A stretch of 64,000 bases of DNA from Pseudomonas viridiflava (GTDB lineage Bacteria; Pseudomonadota; Gammaproteobacteria; Pseudomonadales; Pseudomonadaceae): assembly GCF_900589395.1 (NCBI RefSeq), contig NZ_UUIS01000066.1, positions 1 to 64,000 of the forward strand. The letters run 5' to 3'. Position 1 is the stretch's first letter. Each line of letters begins with the position of its first letter. This document shows, in pieces, positions 7,108 through 15,747 of the stretch. The notes beneath the pieces were generated by a model. The model was not told where the DNA came from. It worked only from the letters and a program-made list of their open reading frames with translations, and did not search any database. Made by a program: the position numbers and the translations under genes.

Positions 7108-8793
7108 ATGTCTACGACCACAAGCACCGGCATAAACTTTCTCAAGCGCCGGGTGAAAAGTCCTGCCCAAGAAGATGCCGCCCAGCAGTTATCAAGGCTG
7201 GTCGCCTCGATCCGCAAAGAGGGCCGTATCAAGAACCGTGCTGATCTGCCGGCGTTTCGCTCAAGCATGAGCCAGACGCACGGCGTGACCGGCAACGACC
7301 TGTCGTTAGTGGCGGTGCTCGATCGGGGCCACCGTGAGGCCATGATGCTGATTTCGGAAAACGCCTTGGGCCAGCAGCTGCACCAGGATTTGCGGGCTCG
7401 GGTGATCACGGCAGGTTACACACTGGCCCTGGAACGTCTGGCCGATGTCGGCCTGATTGCGGAGGTCAATCGCGCTATTAACCGCGAAGGTGCTGAAACG
7501 ATGGCCAGCGATGTGCGGCCAATCGTAGAGGAACTGGTACGCGATGCCATCGTGGACCAGGCTACCGACATTCACCTGTGTTGCCGAGAAGGCTCGGGGA
7601 TGGCCCTGTTCCGGGTCCACAGCCGCATGTACCCGTACCGCAACTACGATGTCGCCACCTGTGAGCAGATCGCCGGCTACCTCTATACCCAGATGGCCGA
7701 CTCGCGCACGCGCAGCATTGGTACGTTTTCTCTGGACAGCAAATCAATGAGCTGCATGGTGCGTACGACACACAACGGTACGCACTACAAGTTGCGCTAC
7801 AAGTTCATCCGCCTGGCCGACGGCTGGGATGTGATTATCCGTGTGCTGGCCGTCGAGACGGCAGGCATGCCGAGCAAGACCTTCGAAGAGCTGGGCTATG
7901 CGTTTTCTCAGGTTCAGCAGTTGGAGTTAAGCGCGGCCCGGTCTATCGGCCTCATCGCCATTACCGGCCCTACCGGCAGTGGCAAGTCCACCACGGTCAA
8001 GGCGGCGATGGAGTTCGACCCCAATCGCCGTTTCCGCAAGCGCTATTCCGTTGAAGACCCGGTGGAATACAAGATCTTCATGGTGTCGCAGATTTCGATT
8101 CAGCGCAGTGACCACGAGGAAGAAGACGACAGCAATGCCGCGTTACTCGGCACTCTGCGCGATATTTTACGGGCCGACCCCGATGAAGTGCTGGTGGGTG
8201 AAACACGCGATCGGGCTACAGCATCCATTGTGGGTGACTTCGTGCTGACCGGGCACAAGCTCTACACCACGCTGCACACCTCATCGGCCTTTGGCGCGCT
8301 CTTGCGTTTGAATCGCCTGGGGCTGGACCGCCATATCCTGGCAGATCGGCAATTCATTTCTGCCGTGGCTTTTCAACGTTTGCTGCCGATCGTATGCCCG
8401 CACTGCAGCCTACCGGCCAACCAGGTACTGCCTGTTTCCAAGCTAAAGGTGTTGCAGGGCAGGTTTGGAATCAGTACCGATGCGGTGCGTTGTTCAAGCG
8501 AAGGCGGCTGCTCGAAGTGCCGGCACCGAGGTGTCATCGGTTCCACGGTGGTAGCCGAGATCGTCACGCCAGACAAGATCATCCGCCAGTTCATCGCTGA
8601 AGGCCGGGACGAACAGGCCGAGGACTACTGGCGTAAAAGCCGTCGTGCTGGTTACGACGAGGCCGACATGACTGGCAAGACAGCCTATGAGCATGCCTTG
8701 TACAAGGTGTCGCAGGGGCTGATTGATCCACGGGACCTGGAACGTGAGTTTGAGCCCCTTGAAGGCTACGAGCTGGTCGAGGCCTCGCAATGA
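7108..8793 (+). CDS. pilQ: PilQ, pilus assembly ATPase (GspE/PilB type)
   Basis: This encodes 561 residues. It is a secretion-superfamily ATPase with Walker A GPTGSGKST (about 286-294), an Asp box (VEDPVE), Walker B ADPDEVLVGETRD (about 356-368) and a His box (TGHKLYTTLHTSS). Paired cysteines CPHC and CSKC near residues 430-475 form the tetracysteine zinc site usual in assembly (extension) ATPases. It powers polymerisation of the PilS pilin from the cytoplasm with PilR as membrane platform. Its TGA overlaps the ATG of pilR. All catalytic motifs look intact. Confidence 0.95.
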   Translation: MSTTTSTGINFLKRRVKSPAQEDAAQQLSRLVASIRKEGRIKNRADLPAFRSSMSQTHGVTGNDLSLVAVLDRGHREAMMLISENALGQQLHQDLRARVITAGYTLALERLADVGLIAEVNRAINREGAETMASDVRPIVEELVRDAIVDQATDIHLCCREGSGMALFRVHSRMYPYRNYDVATCEQIAGYLYTQMADSRTRSIGTFSLDSKSMSCMVRTTHNGTHYKLRYKFIRLADGWDVIIRVLAVETAGMPSKTFEELGYAFSQVQQLELSAARSIGLIAITGPTGSGKSTTVKAAMEFDPNRRFRKRYSVEDPVEYKIFMVSQISIQRSDHEEEDDSNAALLGTLRDILRADPDEVLVGETRDRATASIVGDFVLTGHKLYTTLHTSSAFGALLRLNRLGLDRHILADRQFISAVAFQRLLPIVCPHCSLPANQVLPVSKLKVLQGRFGISTDAVRCSSEGGCSKCRHRGVIGSTVVAEIVTPDKIIRQFIAEGRDEQAEDYWRKSRRAGYDEADMTGKTAYEHALYKVSQGLIDPRDLEREFEPLEGYELVEASQ

Positions 8794-9854
8794 ACCTGGG
8801 CTTCAAGTTCTACAAATGGCTGTTCAACGCCTTTGATACTAGCCGCCAGGAGTTCTACGAGGACTTTGCCTCGGCCTTGCGGGACGGAATTTCTGACGCT
8901 GATCGATTGAACAAAATGGCAGCGCGGGCTCGGCAACGCAAAACCGGCTGGGCACCGTTGTACGAGCACTGGCTGCGCAAGATGCGGCGGATGACCTTCG
9001 CTAAAGCACTGCAACACACGGTGCCCGATTACGAGGTCATGGTGCTGACGGCAGCGGAGGACGATGGGCGGTTGAGTGAAGGGATGGACTATCTGGGCCG
9101 GGCCATTCGCTTATCCAGCAAAGTTAAAAAAGCCTACTTCATGTCGCTCATTTCACCGGTCATGGCATTCGTCACGTTGCTGAGCTTCTTCCTGGCCTAT
9201 GCCCTGGTCATTGCCCCGCAGAACCTGCAGACATTGCCTCTGGACAAGTGGCCCGAGGTCAGCAAGCAGCTTTATGCGTTCTCCACCTTGCTGGTCGACG
9301 GTGGGTTCGCGCTGGGCATGGGGCTGTGCATGACGGTGTGGCTGGTGATGTGGAGTCGCAGTCAATGGCGCGGAAAGCTGCGTACCTGGATTGATCGGGT
9401 GCCATTTTTGCCGTGGCGCGGCTATCGGGAGCGGGAAGCCAACACGTTCCTGATTGCCTTCGCCATCCTGCTGCAGTCGAACAACCATGGCCCCAAAGAA
9501 GCGCTTGAGCGCATGCGCCAGTTCGCCTCGCCCTGGCTTAGCTGGCACCTGGGCCTGATGCTCAAGCAACTGGTACGCACCCCGGACCAGCCCGCACGTG
9601 CACTGGATACGGGCTTGTTCCCTGTTCATCTAATGGACCGGATCGAGGACTATGCCGAGCGCACCGTGTTTGCCCAGGCATTGCGCATCCTGGCCTTCGA
9701 CCACGGTGATAAGCAGCTCCAAGCAGCTGATCGGCGCGCAGCCATCGGCGGCTTCATGGCCATGATCCTGGTGGCTGCCGTGATCGGCCTGATCGTCTGG
9801 GCCAACTTCGAGTTCAGCCAGGCGCTGGAAACCTACATCCAGAACATTCGTTAA
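8790..9854 (+). CDS. pilR: PilR, inner-membrane platform protein (GspF type)
   Basis: This encodes 354 residues of the GspF/PilC family. Two related helical cytoplasmic domains flank the membrane segments. The clearest hydrophobic helices are at about residues 117-143 (SLISPVMAFVTLLSFFLAYA), 168-190 and 317-337 (MAMILVAAVIGLIVWANF). The protein anchors the PilQ motor and extracts pilin from the membrane. The start codon overlaps the stop of pilQ (ATGA), implying coupled translation. The gene is followed by a 70-bp gap before the pilin gene. Confidence 0.9.
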   Translation: MNLGFKFYKWLFNAFDTSRQEFYEDFASALRDGISDADRLNKMAARARQRKTGWAPLYEHWLRKMRRMTFAKALQHTVPDYEVMVLTAAEDDGRLSEGMDYLGRAIRLSSKVKKAYFMSLISPVMAFVTLLSFFLAYALVIAPQNLQTLPLDKWPEVSKQLYAFSTLLVDGGFALGMGLCMTVWLVMWSRSQWRGKLRTWIDRVPFLPWRGYREREANTFLIAFAILLQSNNHGPKEALERMRQFASPWLSWHLGLMLKQLVRTPDQPARALDTGLFPVHLMDRIEDYAERTVFAQALRILAFDHGDKQLQAADRRAAIGGFMAMILVAAVIGLIVWANFEFSQALETYIQNIR

Positions 9855-9925
9855 GCATCACCCCTCGCAACACCCACCCTCCCGGCCACCTGGTCGGATC
9901 TTTGTCGTACCTCAAGGAAACTGTC

Positions 9926-10507
9926 ATGCAAAACACTCAAGTTAAAGCTTCGAGCGGCGTACTGCTGGGCTTCAAAAAAGGCAAACAACGGGGCTTTTCG
10001 CTGCCGGAGCTGGCCATCGTAATTTTGATTGCCGCCCTGCTGGCCGGTACCGCCGCACTGGTCTTGCCTGGCATTTTTGCCAGCTACCGGGCCAACAAGA
10101 TCACCAACGAGTTCAACGTGGCCATCCCGGCGATCCAGACGGCCTACCAGAACAAGACCTCCTATGCAGGTTTGACCACCGCCCAGGTGGCTCAGAACGG
10201 CTGGATCGGCAGTGGTTTCACTGAAATCACCAACGGCGTGCCAACTGGCAACCTGATCACCCAATGGGGCACGTTGACCTTTGCCACAGCGGCTACCAAC
10301 ACCCGCGTTACGGGCACCCTGAACAACGTGCCCAGCCGTGAGTGCATCAAGATTGCCAGCACTTTCACCGCTGACCAGTTCCTCGCAGCAACCGTGAACG
10401 GCACGGCGGTCAAGTCAGGCGTCAACTTCACTGACCTGACGGCCATCGGTACGCAGTGCAGCTCGACCGCGACCAACACCATCACCTTCACGTTTGGGCG
10501 TGCCTGA
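9926..10507 (+). CDS. pilS: PilS, major type IVB prepilin
   Basis: This encodes 193 residues from ATG 9926, chosen because AAGGAAA ends 5 bases upstream; an upstream TTG in frame lacks such a site. A 23-residue leader ends at QRG, followed by the processing site G-FSLPELAIVILIAALLAG. Glu5 of the mature protein (E28) is present. The hydrophobic helix is followed by a globular domain with two cysteines (SRECIK and GTQCSS), probably forming the pilin C-terminal disulfide. It is the likely subunit of the thin conjugative pilus. No prepilin peptidase (PilU in R64) is encoded in this window. Confidence 0.92.
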   Translation: MQNTQVKASSGVLLGFKKGKQRGFSLPELAIVILIAALLAGTAALVLPGIFASYRANKITNEFNVAIPAIQTAYQNKTSYAGLTTAQVAQNGWIGSGFTEITNGVPTGNLITQWGTLTFATAATNTRVTGTLNNVPSRECIKIASTFTADQFLAATVNGTAVKSGVNFTDLTAIGTQCSSTATNTITFTFGRA

Positions 10508-10523
10508 CAGCAAGGGGCCGGTG

Positions 10524-11411
10524 ATGAGCATGCCCCTGATCACCGACGTGCACCTGTCTACGGATGATCGCGGTCCCGCGATCATCTTCCCTGGTCAAGT
10601 GCCTGCGCAGCCTGAGCATCACGACCTGGTGCAGCAGCTGATTGCCACGATCAAGGCGCAGCCGGAGCGTAAGAAAGTTTTCTTGAGTGATGGCAGTCCC
10701 TGGCGTGTGCAGCGCATGCGCCAAGGCCGATACGCCTTACGCCGCTTGCGCGACCAGTGTCAGGACCTGGAAGCACTCGGCATTCCGCAGTGGATCAAGG
10801 CGCTGTTGCTGGGCGCCCGGATGCGTGAAACCGGGGGGCTGATCCTGATCTTCGGCCTGACCGGTGCCGGCAAGACGGTGACCTTCTCGGCCACTATCGC
10901 TGCCCGGCTGCGGATGTTCGGGGGCTATGCGCTGACCCTGGAGGATCCGCCCGAGGATCCGCTGGAAGGCGTACACGACGGCGGCTACTGCGAGCAGATC
11001 GATGTGGCTGAGTTGGGTGGCTTTGACCACGCCATTCATGCCGCACTGCGCTGTTTCCCGGCCAAGGACGCGTCAATGCTGGGGTTTGGCGAGGTGCTGA
11101 GCAGCCATGCGGCTGCACAGCTATTTCGCCTGGCCGGGGACGGGCACCTGGTGCTGGCCACCGTGCATGCCAAAACCATTGCTGCCGGGCTAGAGCGCGT
11201 GTCTGCCATGGCACGAGCCGCTGGTGAAGCCAATGCCAACGAGTTGCTCGCCTCCAGCCTGCAACTGGCCATCCACCAGCGCTTCGACGTCAATGGCCGC
11301 CTGGTCGTGACTGCCCTGCCACGCGAAAACAAATGCATCGCACATATCAGCCGCGGTGAGTACACAGCGCTCAACCAAGAGGTCGACCGCGCTCAGTTCA
11401 ACCATATGTAA
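10524..11411 (+). CDS. PilT-family secretion ATPase inserted between pilS and pilV
   Basis: This encodes 295 residues from ATG 10524, preceded by AAGGGG. It has Walker A FGLTGAGKT (about 110-118), an Asp-box equivalent LEDPPEDPL, Walker B ASMLGFGEV with the catalytic Glu, and a His box LVLATVHAKT. The N-terminal domain is short, as in retraction ATPases, and there is no tetracysteine site. R64 has no ATPase here (its PilT is a lytic transglycosylase). The gene may therefore give this pilus a retraction motor or a second assembly motor. The usual Arg of the Walker B region (GExRD) is replaced (GEVLSS). Superfamily certain; role inferred. Confidence 0.85.
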   Translation: MSMPLITDVHLSTDDRGPAIIFPGQVPAQPEHHDLVQQLIATIKAQPERKKVFLSDGSPWRVQRMRQGRYALRRLRDQCQDLEALGIPQWIKALLLGARMRETGGLILIFGLTGAGKTVTFSATIAARLRMFGGYALTLEDPPEDPLEGVHDGGYCEQIDVAELGGFDHAIHAALRCFPAKDASMLGFGEVLSSHAAAQLFRLAGDGHLVLATVHAKTIAAGLERVSAMARAAGEANANELLASSLQLAIHQRFDVNGRLVVTALPRENKCIAHISRGEYTALNQEVDRAQFNHM

Positions 11412-11468
11412 ATCGGCATATCACGTACCAACACGCTGTACACACCTAAACCTTTCCAGGATTGCTCC

Positions 11469-12692
11469 ATGACCCCACCAATACTCTGTGCGCGCTTGCC
11501 ACCTGGTCGGCGCGCTCAAACCGGTTTCTTGCTGCCGCAACTGGCTGTAGTCGTGATGATCCTTTCGCTTGTGTTGGCTTATGCCGGCAACCTCTACTGG
11601 CAGAGCACGATTAATGAAAGCCGAGACGCCAAGGCCAAAATGGTCGGTGAGCGTCTGGCCACCATCAGTGATGCGGTGAAGACCTATGCGACCACCTTCT
11701 TCACCCAGATCCAGCGCAGCGAAACCATCACGCGCAACGGCTATACCCTGGCACCCCAACGGATCCTCAATCCGACGGCAGCCGACCTGAGCGCCCTGGG
11801 TTTCTTGGCTGCCACCGCAACCAACGCGGTGATCTACAACGGGCAGTCGATCCAATTCAACGTGATCATGCAGGTCAACACGCAAAGTGGCTGCAGTATC
11901 CCCACCTGCAGCCTGGTGTTTCGGGTCATCACTTCGACGCCACTGTTGATCCCTAATAGCAGCACGATCGACGTGCGCCGTTCGACGATCGCGGCCAACG
12001 CGGCCAGTCCAGGTAATGCCGGCGTTTCGCTGCCGGCATCAATAGGCGGCGACCCAAATGTGTTCGTGGCCGGTGGCGGTACGGTAATCGGCTCCAACCC
12101 CACCGGCGTGGCAGGGCTGGTGGCCATGAGCAACGGCTACGACAGCCAGGGGTTCTTCGAATTTCTGCGCCGGGACGGCAGCTTGCCCATGACCGGCCCG
12201 CTTAATATGCAGGATGCATCAGGCACCAAGCATGACATTGCCAATGCCAACGACATCGATGCGGTCAACATGACAGCTTCAAGCGCGGTGACTGGAGAGA
12301 CTGTTACCTCAACAGGTCGCCTGAAGTCGCAAGAGTTTTTGCAGTTGGACGGTGTGGCAAACGAGGGAGGCGTGTGCGATCCCAGGACCATGGCGCTGGA
12401 CAGTGGTGGCCTGGCTCTAACCTGCCAGAACCGACGCTGGGCACGGCTACGCACGTACCGTTTCGATGAAGTCACCATTGCGATGGTGAACCAATACTGC
12501 ACGGCCACGGATGCGACCAATCCACCCACCTACGATACGTTCACGTACCAGGTGACTTGCGCACAGCGCTATTGCCTGCGGGCTTACAACTATCAGTTTG
12601 GCCTGATCAATGAATACGGGCTGGGGTACAACAAGGAACACCCGTACTACTCCAGCCCTAATACCAAAATCAGTATCGCCTGTTCTCGCTAA
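11469..12692 (+). CDS. pilV: PilV, minor pilin / pilus-tip adhesin without shufflon
   Basis: This encodes 407 residues. It has a prepilin leader processed at G19-FLLPQLAVVVM, with Gln at mature position 5 where the major pilin has Glu. A long hydrophobic helix and a mainly beta body follow. Near residue 297 is a segment GGVCDPRTMALDSGGLALTC that resembles the junction of PilV constant and variable regions in R64. In R64 the C-terminal tip is switched by rci at sfx sites. Here a single fixed C-terminus of about 85 residues with several cysteines follows, and neither inverted partial ORFs nor a recombinase gene lies downstream. The tip is probably the recipient-recognition adhesin. Confidence 0.85.
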   Translation: MTPPILCARLPPGRRAQTGFLLPQLAVVVMILSLVLAYAGNLYWQSTINESRDAKAKMVGERLATISDAVKTYATTFFTQIQRSETITRNGYTLAPQRILNPTAADLSALGFLAATATNAVIYNGQSIQFNVIMQVNTQSGCSIPTCSLVFRVITSTPLLIPNSSTIDVRRSTIAANAASPGNAGVSLPASIGGDPNVFVAGGGTVIGSNPTGVAGLVAMSNGYDSQGFFEFLRRDGSLPMTGPLNMQDASGTKHDIANANDIDAVNMTASSAVTGETVTSTGRLKSQEFLQLDGVANEGGVCDPRTMALDSGGLALTCQNRRWARLRTYRFDEVTIAMVNQYCTATDATNPPTYDTFTYQVTCAQRYCLRAYNYQFGLINEYGLGYNKEHPYYSSPNTKISIACSR

Positions 12693-12715
12693 CCCCTACC
12701 CCTCATAGGTTACCC

Positions 12716-13039
12716 ATGAAAGCCATTACTACCGTCCTGGCCGGCCTTGCCGTGGCCACTGCCCTATCAGGCTGTGCGACCCAGCAACAGCAAGCGCAGA
12801 CCAATACGCACCTGCAGGTCATGCAAAACCAGCTGTCGATGCTCAACCAAGCCAATGCCGAGCAGTTGAAAAAACTGCCCACGCCGATCGCCGGATTGGA
12901 TGTCTGCCTGCTGGCTGGCCAGCCCTACAGCGAAGGCGCGATAGCGGCTGGGCGAGTCTGTGCACCGTCTGCCCTGCGTGTGGTCGGGCAGCCCCGCAAG
13001 CTGTCCTGGCAGTCGATGTCCGCATTCCACGGTGATTGA
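12716..13039 (+). CDS. Small lipoprotein of the pilus cluster
   Basis: This encodes 107 residues with a clear lipobox, TALSGC (Cys20). A Gln/Asn-rich helical segment (residues 22-60, heptad-like LQVMQNQLSMLNQ) could form a coiled coil. The C-terminal part contains two cysteines (DVCLLAG and GRVCAPS). I do not recognise a named family. Its place between pilV and the GGDEF-EAL gene suggests an envelope accessory role for the pilus. It might fill the position of the missing lipoprotein PilM, but there is no sequence proof. Confidence 0.75.
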   Translation: MKAITTVLAGLAVATALSGCATQQQQAQTNTHLQVMQNQLSMLNQANAEQLKKLPTPIAGLDVCLLAGQPYSEGAIAAGRVCAPSALRVVGQPRKLSWQSMSAFHGD

Positions 13040-13087
13040 CGACAGCTTCCTTTCTCACTCCCGTGTCTTTGCGTGTCGAGGTCTTCC

Positions 13088-14749
13088 ATGTACCGAGAGT
13101 TACTCTCCAAGCTTCCGGCTGCCGTGCTGTTTGTGCAGTCCGAACAGGCCAACATCACCTATGCCAATCTCGCAGCGATGGATTTTTTCTCGCTCACCGA
13201 GTGGACCAACCTGAGCGTCCAGGACCTGCTCGCAGACGAAGAACAGCGAGTGCGGTTCAAAGCCTTCAATGCCCCCGGCACTGTGCAGGACGGCACGGAT
13301 GAGTTTGCATTCAAGACGAACGAGCAGGCGCACAAACGTGCATTGGTCCGACGGTCCTCGATCACCGACGGCATCGCCTACCTCATCCAGGCGCTGGATG
13401 AGACGCTGAATGTTCCAGGGCCTTGGCACGTTGCCTTGTTCGATCCACTGACCGATCTGCCTAATCGCGAGCTACTGCGCGATCGTATGCATCAGGCCAT
13501 TCACACGGTGAGCCGCCTCGATCAGGCGTACCTGGGCGTACTGTTCATCGATCTGGACCGCTTCAAGCACGTCAATGACACCTTTGGTCATGCGGCAGGC
13601 GATGCGGTCTTGATAGAAATTGCACTGCGACTGCGTAACTGCGTTCGAGAAAGCGACACGGTGGCCCGGCTCGGCGGCGATGAATTTGTGGTCTTGGTGT
13701 GCAACCTGCGCGACACCCAGGAAACCGTGATTGTGGCCGAACGCATCCTGGATGCCTGTGCCCGCCCCATTTTGGTCGGTGACAACGTGCTCCAAATCAG
13801 TGCCAGCGTGGGTGTAGCGGCCTGGCCTACAGATGGCAATGCGGTCGACGAACTGCTGCACAACGCTGACATGGCCATGTACAGCAGCAAGGGCGAAGGC
13901 CGTAACACCCTGCGCTTCTACGATGCGCAGATGAACGCCAGGGCTGAAGCTCGTGCACAGCTAGAAGCTGAGCTGAAAGTGGCGTTGAACGACGGCCACT
14001 TTGTCCTGCACTACCAGCCCCAGTTCTGTGCCCGCTCCAACCGCATTGTCGCGGTTGAAGCGCTGATTCGCTGGGAGCACCCGTCTAAAGGTCTGGTGCC
14101 GCCGTCCTCCTTTATCCAGGTGGCCGAGGAAACCAACCTCATCACCCCTATTGGGGACTGGGTGTTGCGTGAGGCAGTACAGCAAGGCCGACGCTGGCAG
14201 GACATGGGTCTGGATCTTCGAGTCGCGGTTAACCTTTCGGGCCGGCAGTTTGTCGATGCTCTGCCCGAGCGGGTCAGTGAAGTGCTTACCCAGTTCGACT
14301 TTCCGGCCTCACGCCTTGAATTGGAGCTGACCGAAAGCTTCCTGGTGTCGGATACCGATAAAGCTGCGCGGATCCTGCATGCGTTGCGCGACCTGGGCGT
14401 GCGAGTGGCCCTGGACGACTTCGGCACCGGCTGGTCATCGCTCAACTACCTGAAGAACTTTCCGGTCGACACGCTGAAGATTGATCGCTCATTCATCGGC
14501 ACTACGGCCAGCGAGTTCGACGGGCGGATTGTGCGGGCCATCCTGAGCATTGCTCGTGAGTTCAACCTGAACACTCTGGCGGAGGGGGTAGAAACGCACG
14601 AGCAGATGAACAGCCTGCAAGCCCTGGGCTGCGATGCCTGGCAGGGCTACCTGTTGTCACGTGCCATCTCAGCAGATGACCTGACCGAGTTTTGCCGGTT
14701 GACCAACATGGCGACCGATCGGTTTGTGATTGTGACGGAGCCAAGCTGA
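13088..14749 (+). CDS. PAS-GGDEF-EAL cyclic-di-GMP turnover protein
   Basis: This encodes 553 residues from ATG 13088 (GAGG six bases upstream); a GTG at 13073 is the alternative. A PAS-like sensor occupies about 1-100. The GGDEF domain (about 118-280) has the intact active site RLGGDEFVVL (194-203) and the DLDRFKHVNDTFGH substrate motif. The EAL domain (about 300-545) keeps VEALIRWEHP, LELTES, LDDFGTGWSS, KIDRSFI and the AEGVET Glu, so both catalytic centres look functional. There is no membrane segment. It sits inside the pilus operon and its stop overlaps the next start (ATGA), so it is probably co-expressed with the pilus and could tune surface behaviour. Confidence 0.93.
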   Translation: MYRELLSKLPAAVLFVQSEQANITYANLAAMDFFSLTEWTNLSVQDLLADEEQRVRFKAFNAPGTVQDGTDEFAFKTNEQAHKRALVRRSSITDGIAYLIQALDETLNVPGPWHVALFDPLTDLPNRELLRDRMHQAIHTVSRLDQAYLGVLFIDLDRFKHVNDTFGHAAGDAVLIEIALRLRNCVRESDTVARLGGDEFVVLVCNLRDTQETVIVAERILDACARPILVGDNVLQISASVGVAAWPTDGNAVDELLHNADMAMYSSKGEGRNTLRFYDAQMNARAEARAQLEAELKVALNDGHFVLHYQPQFCARSNRIVAVEALIRWEHPSKGLVPPSSFIQVAEETNLITPIGDWVLREAVQQGRRWQDMGLDLRVAVNLSGRQFVDALPERVSEVLTQFDFPASRLELELTESFLVSDTDKAARILHALRDLGVRVALDDFGTGWSSLNYLKNFPVDTLKIDRSFIGTTASEFDGRIVRAILSIAREFNLNTLAEGVETHEQMNSLQALGCDAWQGYLLSRAISADDLTEFCRLTNMATDRFVIVTEPS

Positions 14750-15204
14750 TGGACCTGTTGTCGCTGGTCCTTGCCTGTGCGCCGTTTGTCTCCAGCAACA
14801 CCATGCTGCCGATCATCAAGCACGAGTCCGGTGGCAATCCCTGGGCGATTGGCGTCAATGGCAGCCACCGCTTCCAGAAACCGGACAGCTACCAGAAGGC
14901 CGTGAGCGAGGCTCGGCGCCTAATCGCGGCCGGGGCCAGCATCGATATGGGTCTGACGCAAATCAATTCCAAAACTATGGTGGGCTTGGGGCTTACCGTC
15001 GAACAGACCTTTGATCCCTGCATCAATGTGTACGCAGGTGGGGTCGTCCTGACACGCAACTACGTGCAAGCCAGCAAGAAGTTCGACACCGAACAGGCAG
15101 CACTGCAGGCAGCGCTGTCGGCCTATAACACGGGCGACTTTCAGCGTGGTGTACGTAACGGCTATGTCGATCGCGTGCTTAAACAAGCACGCGCTGCTCC
15201 ATGA
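14749..15204 (+). CDS. Lytic transglycosylase, VirB1-like
   Basis: This encodes 151 residues from the ATG that overlaps the GGDEF-EAL stop. It has a short hydrophobic N-terminus (MDLLSLVLACAPF) and a C-type lysozyme-like SLT fold with catalytic Glu in IIKHESGGNPWAI (Glu26), then DMGLTQINSKTM and a YNTG motif (SAYNTGDF). Such enzymes open peptidoglycan locally for secretion or conjugation machines. The first 15 residues may be too short for a standard signal peptide, so export is uncertain. A second transglycosylase follows 15 bp downstream. Confidence 0.88.
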   Translation: MDLLSLVLACAPFVSSNTMLPIIKHESGGNPWAIGVNGSHRFQKPDSYQKAVSEARRLIAAGASIDMGLTQINSKTMVGLGLTVEQTFDPCINVYAGGVVLTRNYVQASKKFDTEQAALQAALSAYNTGDFQRGVRNGYVDRVLKQARAAP

Positions 15205-15219
15205 GCCTAGGAGGCCATC

Positions 15220-15711
15220 ATGAGAATGCTATGGCTGTACCTGCTCTTGCTGATGCCGCTGTCAGCAGGGGCTTTCTGCTTCAAAGAGGCCGGACAACGC
15301 TACAAGGTCGACCCGCTCCTGCTTCAAGCCATCGGCATTCAGGAAAGCGGACTGCGGCAAGGCGCGACCAACAAGAATCGTGACCGCCAGGGCAATGTGA
15401 TCAGCACTGACTATGGCGTCATGCAGATCAATACGATCAATGCCAATCGCCTGGTCAAGATGGGCCTGATCAACCAGCCCGATGACCTGCTCAAGAATGC
15501 GTGTTTCAACGTACAGGCCGGTGCCTGGGTACTGGCCCAACACCTACGGGTGTGCGGCAACACCTGGCGCTGCCTGGGATCCTACAACGCCGGTTTCAAG
15601 CTATCTGCAGGGCAGGAAGCCAAGAGGCTGCGGTATGCCCAGCGCGTCCGTGTGTTGTACGACCGCCTCAAGACCCAAAGCCCACCCCCAGCCAACCTGG
15701 CCATCCGCTAA
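15220..15711 (+). CDS. pilT: PilT (R64 nomenclature), periplasmic lytic transglycosylase
   Basis: This encodes 163 residues with a signal peptide (MRMLWLYLLLLMPLSAGA). The SLT domain has catalytic Glu42 in AIGIQESGLR, then DYGVMQINTINA and GSYNAGF. R64 PilT is a transglycosylase of this type encoded in the pil operon; the name should not be confused with the retraction ATPase. AGGAGG precedes the ATG. Two adjacent wall-cutting enzymes in one operon may serve the pilus and the Dot-like channel separately. Confidence 0.88.
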   Translation: MRMLWLYLLLLMPLSAGAFCFKEAGQRYKVDPLLLQAIGIQESGLRQGATNKNRDRQGNVISTDYGVMQINTINANRLVKMGLINQPDDLLKNACFNVQAGAWVLAQHLRVCGNTWRCLGSYNAGFKLSAGQEAKRLRYAQRVRVLYDRLKTQSPPPANLAIR

Positions 15712-15747
15712 TAACTGCGTCCTGACAGGGATGTAGGGAGATTTTCA

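Noticed and set aside
12100..12700. Shufflon-type inversion sites in the pilV 3' part
   Set aside because: I found no repeated sfx-like sites, no alternative C-terminal segments and no rci recombinase.
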